From Anomaloglossus baeobatrachus (Eukaryota; Chordata; Amphibia; Anura; Aromobatidae), in contig NC_134357.1 of NCBI RefSeq assembly GCF_048569485.1, forward strand, positions 354,414,812-354,478,811: a stretch of 64,000 nucleotides of DNA. Reading direction: 5' to 3'. Both the position numbers and the translations under genes were made by a program. Position 1 is the stretch's first letter, and every line of letters begins with the position of its first letter. Shown one piece after another: positions 21,042 to 32,084 of this stretch. The notes below the pieces were generated by a model. That model was not told where the DNA came from, searched no databases, and saw only the letters and a list, made by a program, of their open reading frames with translations.

Positions 21042-22607
21042 ATGGAACGGTACCTCCTGAGAAGCTCTGGGAGCGGTGAATCAGCCTGGAGAAGCTTTGA
21101 TATGGACAGAGGAGAAGATAAGATAATGGCGCCGAGCCTGATGGCGGAGGAGCCTGAACGCATGGTGAGAGACACAGAAAAGCAAACACAGAGCTGGAAG
21201 GGGAGAGATAAGGGAGATATGAGCGAGGAGACAGGAGATAAGGAAGATATGAGCGAGGAGTCACAGGAGGACACAGCAGGAGAGAGGTGGATGCAGGGGA
21301 CTGATGATGGTGGATCGCAATGGGAGGATGAAGGAGATATGGAGGCAGAGGGGAGAGAAGATGCAGACAAAGCAGGGCAGCTCAGAGACACAGCAGTGTT
21401 GGAGGATGAAACTGACAAACAGCACAGGGAGATTAATCCCACTCAGACTCACAGGAAGTCAAATGCAAGAATTCATAGTACCCCTTCCAAAGGAAACAAA
21501 AAGCAGCCTACTACACCAACATCACAAGCCTGCAAGCTATTGGGGGATGGAGGTGGTGGCCCAGTCCAGACAAAGAGAACTAAGAAAACAGCACCACCTG
21601 CAGGCCAAGACAAGTACACACAAAAGCTTAATGTGGACTATAAAAAACTGGCTGAAGAAGTGACATCACACTTGTCAAAAGAGGTTAAAGTGGCTATTGA
21701 GGCAGCCATACAAACATCATTAGCTAATATGCAAAAACAGATAAATGCCCATGCCTCTAGACTGGCAGAATCAGAGCAGAGAATATCTGACTCCGAGGAG
21801 ACAATACTGGCTATGCAAGCACAAATAGCAGCTCTAGCAAAATCTAATGAATACTTGAAGGATAAAGCGGACGATTTGGAAAACAGATCGAGACGAAACA
21901 ACTTACGTATAGTCGGGTTGCCAGAGTCTGTGTCGATTGGACGGTTGGATAATATATGCGAGTTGGAGCTACCGCAGGCCCTGGGCATAAAGGCGAAATT
22001 CAGAGTTGAAAGAGCCCACAGAGTGGGTCCACTGAGACACCAGGAGGCGAATAAGGGAGAGGGCCAAAACTCAAACAAGAATACCCCGATAAGAGCCAGG
22101 CAGGTGATTGTCAAGTACCTTGATTATAAGCATAAGGAGGAAATATTGAGGGCCTTTAGAGAACGAAAGCGTCCACTACAATATCAAGGCAACAGACTGC
22201 TAATTTTTGGGGATTATTCAGCGGAAGTATCCAGAAGGAGAAAAGAATTTACCAAAATTTGCTCATTTCTGTACAACAAAAAAGTAAAGTGCCAGCTATT
22301 ATACCCTGCTACACTGAAAGTTAGAAACCCCAATGGCTCGTTTGTATACTACAAGGACTACAAAGAAGCAGAAAACATTCTCATGGCAGAGCTCAACAAG
22401 ACTAGGTCAGAAAGGCAAGAAAAAGGAGCTAGTGGAGAAGGGAATAATAGAAGAGGATCCCCCACAAGCTCAGGAAGAGATGTGGGACGTCTTGGGGGAC
22501 AAAAGCAAGTCGAGACCAGGGAGGAAAGGAGGCCAAGCCCGGGTCGACAGCATAATTCTCGCCTGGAACACAGGAACCAACCCTTGGAGAGAAACCATGA
22601 TACCTGA
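21042..22607 (+). CDS. LINE ORF1 protein (RNA-binding chaperone type)
   Basis: 521 codons, open. The first 190 residues are acidic and low in structure (repeats of GDMSEE). Residues about 195-280 form a coiled coil (KLAEEVTSHL...IAALAKSNEYLKDKADDL) that would trimerise. DLENRSRRNNLRIVGLPE at about 277-294 is the hallmark junction of L1 ORF1 coiled coil and RNA-recognition domain. Residues about 350-450 form the C-terminal domain (ARQVIVKYLDYKHKEEILRA, GNRLLIFGDYSAEVSRRRKE). The protein should coat LINE RNA in a cytoplasmic RNP with ORF2p. The basic tail after residue 450 is rich in R, G and S. The ATG at 21042 is the first in frame; a later in-frame Met (residue 21) is possible. Confidence 0.93.
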   Translation: MERYLLRSSGSGESAWRSFDMDRGEDKIMAPSLMAEEPERMVRDTEKQTQSWKGRDKGDMSEETGDKEDMSEESQEDTAGERWMQGTDDGGSQWEDEGDMEAEGREDADKAGQLRDTAVLEDETDKQHREINPTQTHRKSNARIHSTPSKGNKKQPTTPTSQACKLLGDGGGGPVQTKRTKKTAPPAGQDKYTQKLNVDYKKLAEEVTSHLSKEVKVAIEAAIQTSLANMQKQINAHASRLAESEQRISDSEETILAMQAQIAALAKSNEYLKDKADDLENRSRRNNLRIVGLPESVSIGRLDNICELELPQALGIKAKFRVERAHRVGPLRHQEANKGEGQNSNKNTPIRARQVIVKYLDYKHKEEILRAFRERKRPLQYQGNRLLIFGDYSAEVSRRRKEFTKICSFLYNKKVKCQLLYPATLKVRNPNGSFVYYKDYKEAENILMAELNKTRSERQEKGASGEGNNRRGSPTSSGRDVGRLGGQKQVETREERRPSPGRQHNSRLEHRNQPLERNHDT

Positions 22608-23331
22608 ACTGGAACTCGCTCATTGTTTTTCCTTTTTTTGCCTGTTTTTTTTTTTTTTTTTTTTCTCTCTTCCCAAACAGGGAGAGGCGTTGAGGAGGAT
22701 GCATTACGGAGAGAGGGTTGGGGAGGTGAGAGGAGGAGGGGGAAGGGAGAAAAGAGAGGAAAACATCCCAAAGTCTGGGTCCTCTTCCCCCCCTCTTCTT
22801 TTTTTTTTTTTTTTTTTTTTGTTCTTCTCCTTTCTTTCTCCATCTTCTCTCCCCTTGGTCTTTTTTTTTCTTTTTTTCTTTTTCTCCTTTGTCCAGGAAC
22901 ATCATCCAAATTCAAATGAAGTGGGCCTGTTCTGGGCGGACTGATGGCTACCTGGAGTCAGAGATAAGTAGGACTGGAGAATCTTGCTGAGGTTTTGACA
23001 TACTGTGCTAATTTTTGCATAATTTTCAAAGGCTTATTCAAGTTAGTCCGGGGATAGAACATATATTTTTTGGGGGGTGATTAGGGAGCTACATATTTTG
23101 GCTAGGAATAGGGGAGCTCACCAACGTGGCGGGAAACGCCGTGGATTTCTCGGAAGGGAAAATATGTTTTACAGTTACATGCTTTTTGTTGTATTTGTTA
23201 TATTTGCAAGGTGGGGAAAGGGAGTGTCGATTTTGTGGTACCAACTGTGATTCTAGTGTCGAACATCTCGTCTTCCTTGATGCAGGGGCCCATAGGGGAG
23301 GGAGTAGTAAAAGCAGAATACACAGGTTAAC
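22608..23331 (+). promoter_or_regulatory. LINE inter-ORF spacer with pyrimidine tracts
   Basis: 724 bp between the ORF1 stop and the ORF2 start, much longer than the short spacer of mammalian L1. It contains T- and CT-rich runs at about 22625-22672 and 22785-22905. Overlapping frames here are low-complexity. It must permit ORF2 translation, by reinitiation or internal entry; the mechanism cannot be read from sequence. Confidence 0.5.
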
Positions 23332-26300
23332 ATGATACAGATAACTACGTGGAATGTTAAAGGGCTGAGATCACCTAACAAACGAGCAATGATATTGAGA
23401 CATCTGAAAAGACTAAAGACAGACATTGCCTTATTACAGGAAACCCACTTGGGGGGGGAGGACTTTTTCCGCATGAAGAAACATTGGGTGGGCACCGTTT
23501 ACGGGGCAGCGGCACAAGGTAGAAAAGCGGGCACTATGATTCTAATAAATAAACAATTCAGTCATGAGGTAGTGGCACATGAGGCAGACGACCATGGAAG
23601 GTGGCAGCACTTAACAATCGTTAGTCCAGCGGGTAAACTCAGTATTTATAATGTCTATGGCCCAAATTCACAACAAATCACATTCCATGATGACATAAAG
23701 GCCACCATATTAGCAGATGGGGAGGCTAACATTATAGTGGGAGGCGATTTTAACACTGTCCCAGACTCAGCTGAAGATAGGAGGAGGGGCGAGGAGGGGA
23801 CAGCTAATGTGGGCAGGAGTTTAGACAATAGGGATGTAACATTAGAAGACGTAGGACTGAAAGACATCTGGAGACTAACTCACCCACATGACAGAGAGTA
23901 TACACACTTCTCTCACCCTCATGATAGCTGGTCACGTATTGATCAGTTCTGGATCTCGCAAGACTTACTGAGTGGAACGCAAGATTGTGTGATAGAGAAT
24001 ATGGTGATCTCTGATCATAGTCCGGTGAGATTGGGCATTAGAGAGAAATTCAGGAGAGGTACAGATATCATATGGAGATTCCCATCGTTCCTTCTCAGGC
24101 AAGATAATTTCCACAAGGTGCTACAGGAGTGGTGGGGAGAATTCGCAGAGGACAATAAGGAACATAGAGAGTCCCCAGTGATATTTTGGGAAACGGCAAA
24201 AGCGGTCCTAAGGGGCCGTCTGGTGGGGTACGCAGCCATGATCAAACGGAAAACCAATGAGAATTATAATTTCCATAGTGAAGCAGTACGGGTAGCATAT
24301 ACAAATTATGTGACAAATAGATCTCCCATGACAAAAGGCAGATGGTTGGAGGCAAAAGAGGGATTTGACGAATGGGCCAAAAAAAAGGAACAACTATTCT
24401 GGTCGCACAAGGAGGTTGACTTACATAGGTTTGGCAACAAGGCGGGAAGGATGTTGGCCAATCTGGCAAGGGGCAGCAGAAAGATGACAGTGATCTCTAA
24501 ACTGAAAACAAAGGGGGGAGAGGTGACTACGGATCCTAAGGACATTAATAAACTGTTGGGAGATTACTATAGAAAACTATATGGGTCAGGGAATAACGAC
24601 ATGACTGATGAGGCAGAGTGGCTAAGACAAGCCCAAATGCCTAGCTTGACGGAGGAAGATTTGAGTGCCTTAAACGCAGATATCACAGTAGAGGAGGTGA
24701 CGAGAACAATTGGGGAGCTTAACACCAACAAGGCACCGGGACCTGACGGTTTCAATAGTGAATTCTATAAGGCTCTGAAGGATCTGATCTCGCCGGATCT
24801 AACCTCAGTCTTTAATGCTTTCCTGGGAGGGGCGGAAATACCCAAAAATTCCAACATAGCATATATTAAATTACTCCCCAAGGGAACCAAGGACCTGGAT
24901 GATCCCTCTAGTTATAGACCTATATCGCTCATAAATCAGGATTTAAAAATTATGTCCAAGATCATGGCTAATAGACTGGCCGAGATCTTACCTAGGATCA
25001 TTACGAATCACCAGGTGGGGTTTATTAAGGGGAGAAATGCCGTTACCAATATTCGAAAGACAATTCTAGTGGTAGACGCGGTTAGACTGGGTCTCACTGA
25101 GGGAGGGGCTAGACCTGCCCTAGTTACACTTGACGCAGAAAAAGCGTTTGATAATGTAAATTGGGGGTGGTTAGACAGGGTAATGGAGGCCATAGGGATT
25201 GTAGGCAAGATGAGACTTTACATTAGAAACCTTTATGCCAACTCGGGAGCTAGGGTTCACACTCCGGGCTTTCTATCAGACGTGTTCCCTTTGATGAAGG
25301 GAACAAGACAGGGCTGCCCATTATCTCCTCTTTTATTCAACCTGGCAATCGAGCCGTTGTCAAGAATACTACAGGGACAAAATAGCTTTAAAGGAATCAA
25401 GATAAGGGGTTCAGAAGTAAAGACAGCGCTTTTTGCTGATGACATCATACTTTATATGGGGGACCCCGGTGCGGATTTGCCACAGACTCTTGCCTTGATT
25501 GAAAAATTTGGCTCATTCTCCGGTTTCAAACTGAACAAAAAAAAATGCGAGATCATGTTCCTAAAGGGGCATCATGGGACAATGGGGGGACAAATAAGGG
25601 ATGGCTGTCTATGTGGAATTCCTATAGCACAATCTTCAATTAAATACCTGGGAGTGCATATAGGAAGATCGGTGGAAACAATCTATAACTTGAATTATGG
25701 ACCGCTAATCAGGAAAATTATAGTTCAATTAAAGGGATGGAAAGGTCTGCCACTTCCATTACTGGCAAGATGTCACCTGATAAAAATGATGAGCTTTCCT
25801 AGGCTGCTGTATCCCTTCCAGACAATCCCGCTATTGCTAAAACTAAAGGATGTGAATAAGCTCAACTCCGCGTATACAGAATTTCTGTGGAGGGGAAGGA
25901 AACCCAGAATAAAGCTGCGTACGCTGATGAAGTCAGCAGAGGAGGGAGGTCTAAACTTTCCAGATGTCCAAGGGTATAATCTTGTATGTATCATGAGGCA
26001 TGTAATTGATTGGGTGAGAGGAACGAGTAGGCACTCAGATCATGCGATGGAAACTAAATATGCGTCACCGTGGGATCTGACGTCCATTCTGCACTCCCCA
26101 CTATCCAGGGTTGAAGGGCACATAAGGAACTCAATTATATTCCGAGACACCATGCTAACATGGAAGTCGGTAAGGAAAAAACTGGGGCTCTCATGGAAAG
26201 TGTCCAAGTACTTGAACCCCTGGGCATTCCCAAATTTTCCCCTGGGACGAGAAAACAAGCTATTTACTAGATGGAAAGAGAGGGGAGTCAGGAGAATGAT

Positions 26301-27231
26301 AGATGTTATGAATGTGGAGGACAGGAGGTGGATGACAGGTCGGGAAGTGCTGGATAAGTACAACCTTAATAGCTCACATGTCATCCAGTATGAACAATTG
26401 AAACATGGAATAATAGGAGACCTGGGTGTGGTTGGAAGAGAGCTGAACAGAAGTTCGATTGATGAGTTACTGGAATGTGATGTAACAAGTATAAATGTCT
26501 CTAAAATTTATCGATCGCTAAGGGGGGTGCTTATCTCTCGGGAGGATAGTCGGACTTTAAAAGCGTGGGGGAAACAATTGGGAAGGGAAGAAGTGGTGGA
26601 TGATATACTGAGAGGATGGGTACAAGTGCGGAAACATATTACCAATGAGAGATGGAGAGACACTCAATTCAGAATTCTACATAGGGCCATTATAGGTTTC
26701 AACATACCAGGTAGGGATAGGTGGTGTCCTAAGTGTCAAAAAGAAAAAACGGATATGCTGCATGGGCTATGGGAATGTGAGACAATCGCTAGGTTCTGGA
26801 ACCAAGTCAGACTATTTGCCCAGTCAACATGGGGAATTTTCAGCAAACTAGACTTAATGGTGTGGATTTTCCACTCCTTTGAGGGAGGAGTAGGAGGAGG
26901 ACCGAGCACGCAGGAAAAGAGGAAATACGCAATAACGCATGACATAGCCATGATAGCTAAGCGTTGCATCTTAAAACACTGGATTCAAAGGGAGGGCCCA
27001 TCCATAAAGGAGGTTGTGGGCGAATTACACAACCTTCTGAAGTGGGAAAAACTAGAAGCGGAGAGGGATAAAGATGGGTTGACAGCCAAGTTTTTTGTGA
27101 GATGGAGACATTTTATTGAAAGCCAATTCACACAGGGAGAAATAATTAACCTGATGGCACCTTTTGTTCACTCGGAGTGGTATATCCTGAGCGATATCCA
27201 GGACAGCCTGGGTAAACTGAGAATCACCTAG
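23332..27231 (+). CDS. LINE ORF2 protein: AP-type endonuclease and reverse transcriptase
   Basis: 1299 codons, open. Residues 1-230 form an AP-like endonuclease with the expected Asn (ITTWNVKG), Glu (LLQETHL), GGDFN, SRIDQFW and terminal SDH (VISDHSPVRLG). Residues about 470-780 form the reverse transcriptase: NKAPGPDGFNSEFYK, YRPISLINQDLKI, LVTLDAEKAFDNVNWGW, GTRQGCPLSPLLFNLAIEPL and the catalytic ALFADDIILYM with FADD at 701-704. The C-terminal CCHC-like cluster is WCPKCQKEKTDMLHGLWEC at about 1131-1149. All motifs needed for target-primed reverse transcription are present. The start is the ATG leading straight into MIQITTWNVKGL. Clade within L1/Tx1 was not resolved. Confidence 0.95.
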   Translation: MIQITTWNVKGLRSPNKRAMILRHLKRLKTDIALLQETHLGGEDFFRMKKHWVGTVYGAAAQGRKAGTMILINKQFSHEVVAHEADDHGRWQHLTIVSPAGKLSIYNVYGPNSQQITFHDDIKATILADGEANIIVGGDFNTVPDSAEDRRRGEEGTANVGRSLDNRDVTLEDVGLKDIWRLTHPHDREYTHFSHPHDSWSRIDQFWISQDLLSGTQDCVIENMVISDHSPVRLGIREKFRRGTDIIWRFPSFLLRQDNFHKVLQEWWGEFAEDNKEHRESPVIFWETAKAVLRGRLVGYAAMIKRKTNENYNFHSEAVRVAYTNYVTNRSPMTKGRWLEAKEGFDEWAKKKEQLFWSHKEVDLHRFGNKAGRMLANLARGSRKMTVISKLKTKGGEVTTDPKDINKLLGDYYRKLYGSGNNDMTDEAEWLRQAQMPSLTEEDLSALNADITVEEVTRTIGELNTNKAPGPDGFNSEFYKALKDLISPDLTSVFNAFLGGAEIPKNSNIAYIKLLPKGTKDLDDPSSYRPISLINQDLKIMSKIMANRLAEILPRIITNHQVGFIKGRNAVTNIRKTILVVDAVRLGLTEGGARPALVTLDAEKAFDNVNWGWLDRVMEAIGIVGKMRLYIRNLYANSGARVHTPGFLSDVFPLMKGTRQGCPLSPLLFNLAIEPLSRILQGQNSFKGIKIRGSEVKTALFADDIILYMGDPGADLPQTLALIEKFGSFSGFKLNKKKCEIMFLKGHHGTMGGQIRDGCLCGIPIAQSSIKYLGVHIGRSVETIYNLNYGPLIRKIIVQLKGWKGLPLPLLARCHLIKMMSFPRLLYPFQTIPLLLKLKDVNKLNSAYTEFLWRGRKPRIKLRTLMKSAEEGGLNFPDVQGYNLVCIMRHVIDWVRGTSRHSDHAMETKYASPWDLTSILHSPLSRVEGHIRNSIIFRDTMLTWKSVRKKLGLSWKVSKYLNPWAFPNFPLGRENKLFTRWKERGVRRMIDVMNVEDRRWMTGREVLDKYNLNSSHVIQYEQLKHGIIGDLGVVGRELNRSSIDELLECDVTSINVSKIYRSLRGVLISREDSRTLKAWGKQLGREEVVDDILRGWVQVRKHITNERWRDTQFRILHRAIIGFNIPGRDRWCPKCQKEKTDMLHGLWECETIARFWNQVRLFAQSTWGIFSKLDLMVWIFHSFEGGVGGGPSTQEKRKYAITHDIAMIAKRCILKHWIQREGPSIKEVVGELHNLLKWEKLEAERDKDGLTAKFFVRWRHFIESQFTQGEIINLMAPFVHSEWYILSDIQDSLGKLRIT

Positions 27232-27519
27232 GAGGGGGCTCTGGCGGGAGGGGGAGACGAGACGGTTGGGAATACCAAGACACGCTAGCAAAATTGAAAT
27301 CATTCAGGGACGACACAGAGATTTAACGAATTGTATTGCATATGTTATATTATATTTCATTACCTATGTTTTGGTTTAATGTTACTGTATACTATCTTAA
27401 ATCGAACAGCAACATGGAACTCCAAATTGGGGTATCACCCACCTCTATGTCACATTTTGTCAGACGAATGTTCTTCTTTTGCAATGATACTTGTCATGTT
27501 TTTACAAATTTGAAAAATC

Positions 27520-27538
27520 AATAAAAAACGTTTTGGAA

Positions 27539-27557
<19 letters not shown>
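27520..27557 (+). terminator. LINE polyadenylation signal and poly(A) tail
   Basis: AATAAA at 27520-27525, about 11 bases before a run of about 20 A, then a (TA)n tract from about 27558. This marks the 3' end of the retrotransposed RNA. Confidence 0.85.
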
Positions 27558-27572
<15 letters not shown>

Positions 27573-27736
27573 TACATAAAATAAAAACCATCAAAACAAA
27601 TTTTAACATTGGTTTATTTATAATTGTAACAAACCAGAAAAAAAAATTATTGTGCAGCTAACATCTGGTAGAATGAATATCATATTAAAGCCATAATCAA
27701 TGAACACGTGACAGCCTCTTGCCTATAGCAGATATA

Positions 27737-29187
27737 CAAGTGCATCTCAATAGATTAGAATATCATCAAAAAGTTAATTTATTTAAGACATTCAATACCA
27801 AAAGGGAAACGCGTATATTATATAGTCATTACACACAGAGTGATCTATTTCAAATATTTATTTCTGTTAATGTTGATGATTATGGCTTACAGCCAATGAA
27901 AACCCAAAAGTCATTATCTCAGAAAATTAGATTATAGAAACTCAGAAATGTTGGCCTACTGAAAAGGTCTGTACAGTAAATGCCCTCAATACTTGGTTGG
28001 GGCTCTTTTTGCATGAATTACTGCATCAATGCGGCGTGACATGGAGGCAATCATCCTGTGACACTACTGAGGTGTTATGGAAGCCCAGGTTGGTTTGATA
28101 GCAGCCTTCAGCTCGTCTGCATTGTTGGGTCTGGTGTCTCTCATCTTCCTCTTGACAATACCTAATAGATTCTCTATGGGGTTTAGGTCAGGCGAGTTTG
28201 CTGGCCAATCAAGCACAGTGATACTGTGGTTATAAAACCAGGTATTGGTACTTTTGTCAGTGTGGACAGGTGCCAATGAAATTACCATGGCCGGCAGAAT
28301 GAAGCATGAAGTGCTCTAAAATTTCCTGGTAGACGGCTGCTCTGACTTTGGTCTTAATAAAACACAGTGGCCTACACCAGCAGATGACATGGCTCCCCAA
28401 ACCATCACTGATTGTGGAAACTTCACACTAGACCTCAAGCAGCTTGGCTTGTGGCCTCTCCACTCTTCTTCCAGACTCTGGGATCTTAATTTTCAAATGA
28501 AATGCAAAATTTACTTTCATCTGAAAACAACACCTTGGACACTTCTGGCGTTGTCTATTGGTCATGAGTGGCATGACAAAAGGAATACGACAATTGTAGC
28601 TCATGTCTTGGATACGCTTGACTGTGGTGGCTCTTAAGCACTGACTCCAGCAGCAGTCTACTCCTTGTGAATCTCCCCCAAATTTTTGAATGGCCTTTTT
28701 TTAATAATCTTATCAAGGCTGCGGTTATCCCGGTTGCTTGTGCACCTTTTTCTACCACTCTTTTTCCTTCCACTCAACTTTCCATTAATATGCTTGAATA
28801 CAGTACTCTGTGAACAGCCAGCTTCTTTAGCAATGACATTTTGTGGCTTACCCTCCTTGTGGAGTGTGTCAATGACTGCCTTCTGGACATTTGGCAAGTC
28901 AGCAGTCTTCCCCATGATTGTGTAGCCTACTGAACCGGACAAATAGACCATTTTAAATGCTTAGGAAGCCTTTCCAGATGTTTTGTGGTAATTATTCAAT
29001 TTTTTTGAAATAATGACTTTTTGGTTTTCATTGGCTGTAAGCCAAAATCATCAACATAAACAGAAATAAACACTTGAAGTAGATCCCTCTATTTGTAATG
29101 ACTATATAATATATGCGTTTCACTGTTTGAATTGAATTACTGAAATAAATTAACTTTTTGATGGTCTAATTTATTGAGATGTACTTC
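27737..29187 (-). mobile_element. Tc1-type DNA transposon, degraded
   Basis: TA on both sides (27735-27736, 29188-29189). The inverted ends, CAAGTGCATCTCAATAGATT on the left and GAAGTACATCTCAATAAATT read inward from the right, continue for about 200 bp with the shared 'atcatcaa' and 'ttttcattggctgtaagcc' text. The interior is one broken Tc1-type transposase on the minus strand. Confidence 0.9.
27986..28915 (-). pseudogene. Tc1-type transposase pseudogene
   Basis: Starts MGKTADLPNVQKAVIDTLHK and keeps the paired-type helix-turn-helix (KPQNVIAKEAGCSQSTVFKH) and the GRKR hook in one 97-codon frame (28658-28951). A second open piece (28064-28288) has the C-terminal DDE block DWPANSPDLNPIENLLGIVK, whose Glu is the third catalytic residue. 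The end is recognisable as PTKY plus stop at 27986. Between the two pieces the frame has several stops (for example after GEIHKE) and at least one frameshift, so no active enzyme can be made. Family length is about 340 codons. Confidence 0.9.
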
Positions 29188-29189
29188 TA

Positions 29190-29360
29190 TATATATTACA
29201 CTGTAAAAAATCTATATCACTTATTTACCAGTTAGACACATATTTGGCCCACATGCACATGGCGGCTGTGTTACCCACAAATCACCAGTAAGGAGTCTAA
29301 TAGAATCATCCTCTTTAGGTGTCTTTATGACCCAACTCACTTGTATGGGCAGCATATTAA
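29190..29360. other. Short spacer
   Basis: No gene or element recognised between the Tc1 element and the next TTAA element. Confidence 0.4.
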
Positions 29361-29682
29361 AGGGGTTGTCCAGTGAGGGATCATAGTAGTTGAGAAAAAT
29401 TAAGGAAACCATACTCCACTTACTGATCCTCTGCCGTCCCGTTCTGATCCTTACTGTGTCCCTAATTCCTGGTCCTGTCTCTACATACAGGAACTGCCCA
29501 CTACGCCAATCACAGTCTGCAGTGGGTCACCACATCACCCAGTGATTGGCTGAGGAGGCATATTCTACAATTTTCTGGGTGGGTCCTGGAGGTAGAGACC
29601 GGGTGGAATCAGTAAGTTTTTCTTAGTACTCTGCAGAGATCGGTGAGGATTAGTTTTATTTTTTGAACCACTCGGAGCCCCT
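29361..29682. mobile_element. TTAA-type short inverted-repeat element
   Basis: TTAA at 29357-29360, then AGGGGTTGTCCAGTGAGGGA. The right end is ACCACTCGGAGCCCCT followed by TTCA, a one-base change from TTAA. The 'aggggttgtcc' end resembles those at 57251 and 60828. Non-coding. Confidence 0.55.
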
Positions 29683-30157
29683 TTCAAAAATGTTGTTCTC
29701 CGCTGTACAAACCCTTATGAGTCTCTGTGAACAACTACAAGACGGTGGCAAGCCGTAATACAGTGGTGTACATAGGATCTAAAGATGGTGTTCACAAAGG
29801 CTTTACCAGAAAGTAGTAAGCTTATTAAATCCTAAATCCATCTAAAATCTTCTATTTACTCCCCTTATAGTGTACACGCCGAGCTCCAGGAAGCTGAGAG
29901 GTTCTAAAGGATAATTTAACAGTGGGGATGTAAAGTAAGAGACATCCTTTTCAACTTCTTTGCACTTCTTTTTAAGTAAAGAAATAGAAATAGCCCATGA
30001 ACCAAAATATTCCTACCACATGTAGTACTACAAAGACAGTAAAAGCAGCTCTCTATAGTTGAGTCTGCAAAGAGCTTCCGAAATCTCAGCTGACTGTCAA
30101 ATGTGCGAATATCTACACTCAAACCATTATTTCCATATTTAAAGAAGTGTCCAGGAT
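29683..30157. other. Non-coding, nothing recognised
   Basis: Unique-looking sequence without long frames. Confidence 0.4.
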
Positions 30158-30159
30158 TA

Positions 30160-32014
30160 GGGATGAGCGGACAAGTGGAAGTTCGGGTTCAGAAGGTCCA
30201 GCTGGACTTTAGTTAAAAGTTCGGTTTGGGAGCCAGTTTTGATCCCAGCCCCTGAACCCCATATAAGTCAATGGGCACCAGAACTTTGGTGCTGTAAAAT
30301 GGTTGTAGCAAGGGCTATTGGGCCGCAAAAGGAAGCAAAGTGGGGGTAAGAGCAGCACAATAGCCCTGCAAACAAATGTAGACAGGGAAGTAAAAAACAA
30401 TGACGTGTGACTTCCCCTATTTTTAATAACCAGAGCAGGTAAAGCAGACAGCTTCGGCCCTTTGCTGTCTGCTTTACTTTTCCTGGTTATCAAAACTAGA
30501 GGGGACCCCACGATAATAATTTATTTTATAATTTAAAAGAAAAAAATGGTTTGGAGTCCCCCCCTATTTTTGATAACAAGCCAATGTAAAGCAGACAGCT
30601 GGGGGTTGGTATTATTAGGCTGGGAAGGCCCATCATTATTTGGCCCTTCCCATCCTTAAAATAGCAGCCTGCAGCTACCCCAGATGTGGCGCATTCATTA
30701 GATGTGCCAATTCTGGTGCTTTACCCATGTCTTACCAATAGTCCTGTTGTGGTAGCAATCAAGATAATAAATTTGGGGTTAATGTCAGCTGTGTATAGAC
30801 AGCTGGCATCAAGTCCAGGGGTTAGTAATGGATAGGCGTCTATCAGACACCTCCATTACTAACCCATTAAGTGTACATTTAAGACACACACACACGGAAA
30901 AAATAGTTTTTTTTAATAAAGACTCCCCCATACTCCCTTGTTCACCAATTTATTAATTGAAAAAATTCTTCAACATTCCAAAATAATCCATTGATGAATA
31001 AAGACTTCCCCACACTCCCTTGTTCACCAATTTATTAAGTGAAAATAAATCCTTGAAGTTCTGACGTAATCCAATGGTGTAATATCCCACAATGCCCATC
31101 GAATCCTATGGAGCCTCACTCTGAGAACAAGGCTCTATAGGTCACTCCCGGTCAGCCGCAGCCATGGAATTTCTCAAGAGGATATTAAATTGGTGAACAA
31201 AGGAGTGTGACAGTCTTTTTTCACCAATGGATTACGTTGGAACTTTGTGGATTTTTTAAATTAGTGAATGAAGGAGTGTGGGGGAGTCTTTATTCAAATA
31301 AACCTTTTTTTTCCTGTGTGTGTGTTTTGTAACTGTACACTTACCAGGTTAGTAATTTGGGTGTCTAATAGACCTCTCTCCATTACTAACCCCTGGGCTT
31401 GGTGCCAGCTGTCAATACACAGTTGACATCAACCCCAAAAGTATTACACTGCTTGCCACCACACCAGGGCAATTGGGAAGAGCCAGGCACAGCACCAGAT
31501 TGGCGCATCTAATGGAAGGCTTATATTTTTAGACTGTGAAGGCCCAAATAACCATGGGCCTTCCCAGCCTGATAATACAAGCCCCTAGTTGTCTGCTTTA
31601 CCTTGGCTGGTTATCAGATATACGGGGAACCCCACACAGTTTTTAAAAATATTTAAATAAATTATTTAAGAAAACGGTGTAGGAAAACAGCCAAGGTAAA
31701 GCTGACACCGAGTGCTACAGCCAGCTTACCTGTGCTGGTTATCAAAAATAGGGGAAACCCCATATCAAAAATAGGGGAAACCCCACATAATTTTTTTTTT
31801 TTTTTTTTGCTCACAGCAGCATACTAGCATCTTGTCCATGCTGAAAAGCCTGTTGACTGGCTGTGCTGCAGCCTTTCAACAAATTTTATTTGCATACAAA
31901 CAGCACCCAAACTAGGGCACGGACATCCGTGAAAAGTCCGTGTTCCAGTTCGAGTCCCAGACACCAGGTATTTGGTATGAACCCCAAACCTAACCATTCG
32001 GGTTCACTCATCCC
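30160..32014. mobile_element. Long palindromic (foldback) element with GGGATGAG ends
   Basis: GGGATGAGCGGACAAGTGG at 30160 pairs with the inverted right end GGGATGAGTGAACCCGAATGG at 32014, both flanked by TA (30158-30159, 32015-32016). The arms (about 30480-31050 and 31130-31800) are reverse complements and share blocks with copies A and B ('cagctgg', 'tagtaatgg', 'cacaatgcc'). Arms contain 'gaatgaaggagtgtgggg'-like text in both directions. No open frame above 100 codons is meaningful. A TA duplication suggests a Tc1/mariner-like or other TA-targeting mobiliser, not proven. Confidence 0.7.
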
Positions 32015-32084
32015 TATACAGGATTTAAACAGGGTCTTTTTTTAACACCACTCTTATCCATGAACTTTAGCCGTATTGTAACTC

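Larger units (their letters stand above)
20898..27557 (+). mobile_element. Full-length L1-type (L1/Tx1 group) LINE with both ORFs open
   Basis: It starts gagacttcctgttcctgtcc after an A-run plus TATA and ends with AATAAA at 27520-27525, then poly(A) to about 27557 and TATA again. An A(n)TATA target duplication is therefore likely, though low complexity weakens it. The 5' UTR is about 144 bp, ORF1 is 21042-22607, the inter-ORF spacer is 724 bp, ORF2 is 23332-27231 and the 3' UTR is about 300 bp. Both frames are uninterrupted and carry the expected motifs, so the copy looks young. Whether it moves depends on promoter and host context not visible here. Confidence 0.9.

Noticed and set aside
22333-22944. 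Frames of 158-203 codons between the LINE ORFs on both strands
   Set aside because: Low-complexity K/R/E or F/S-rich products of the T- and CT-rich spacer.
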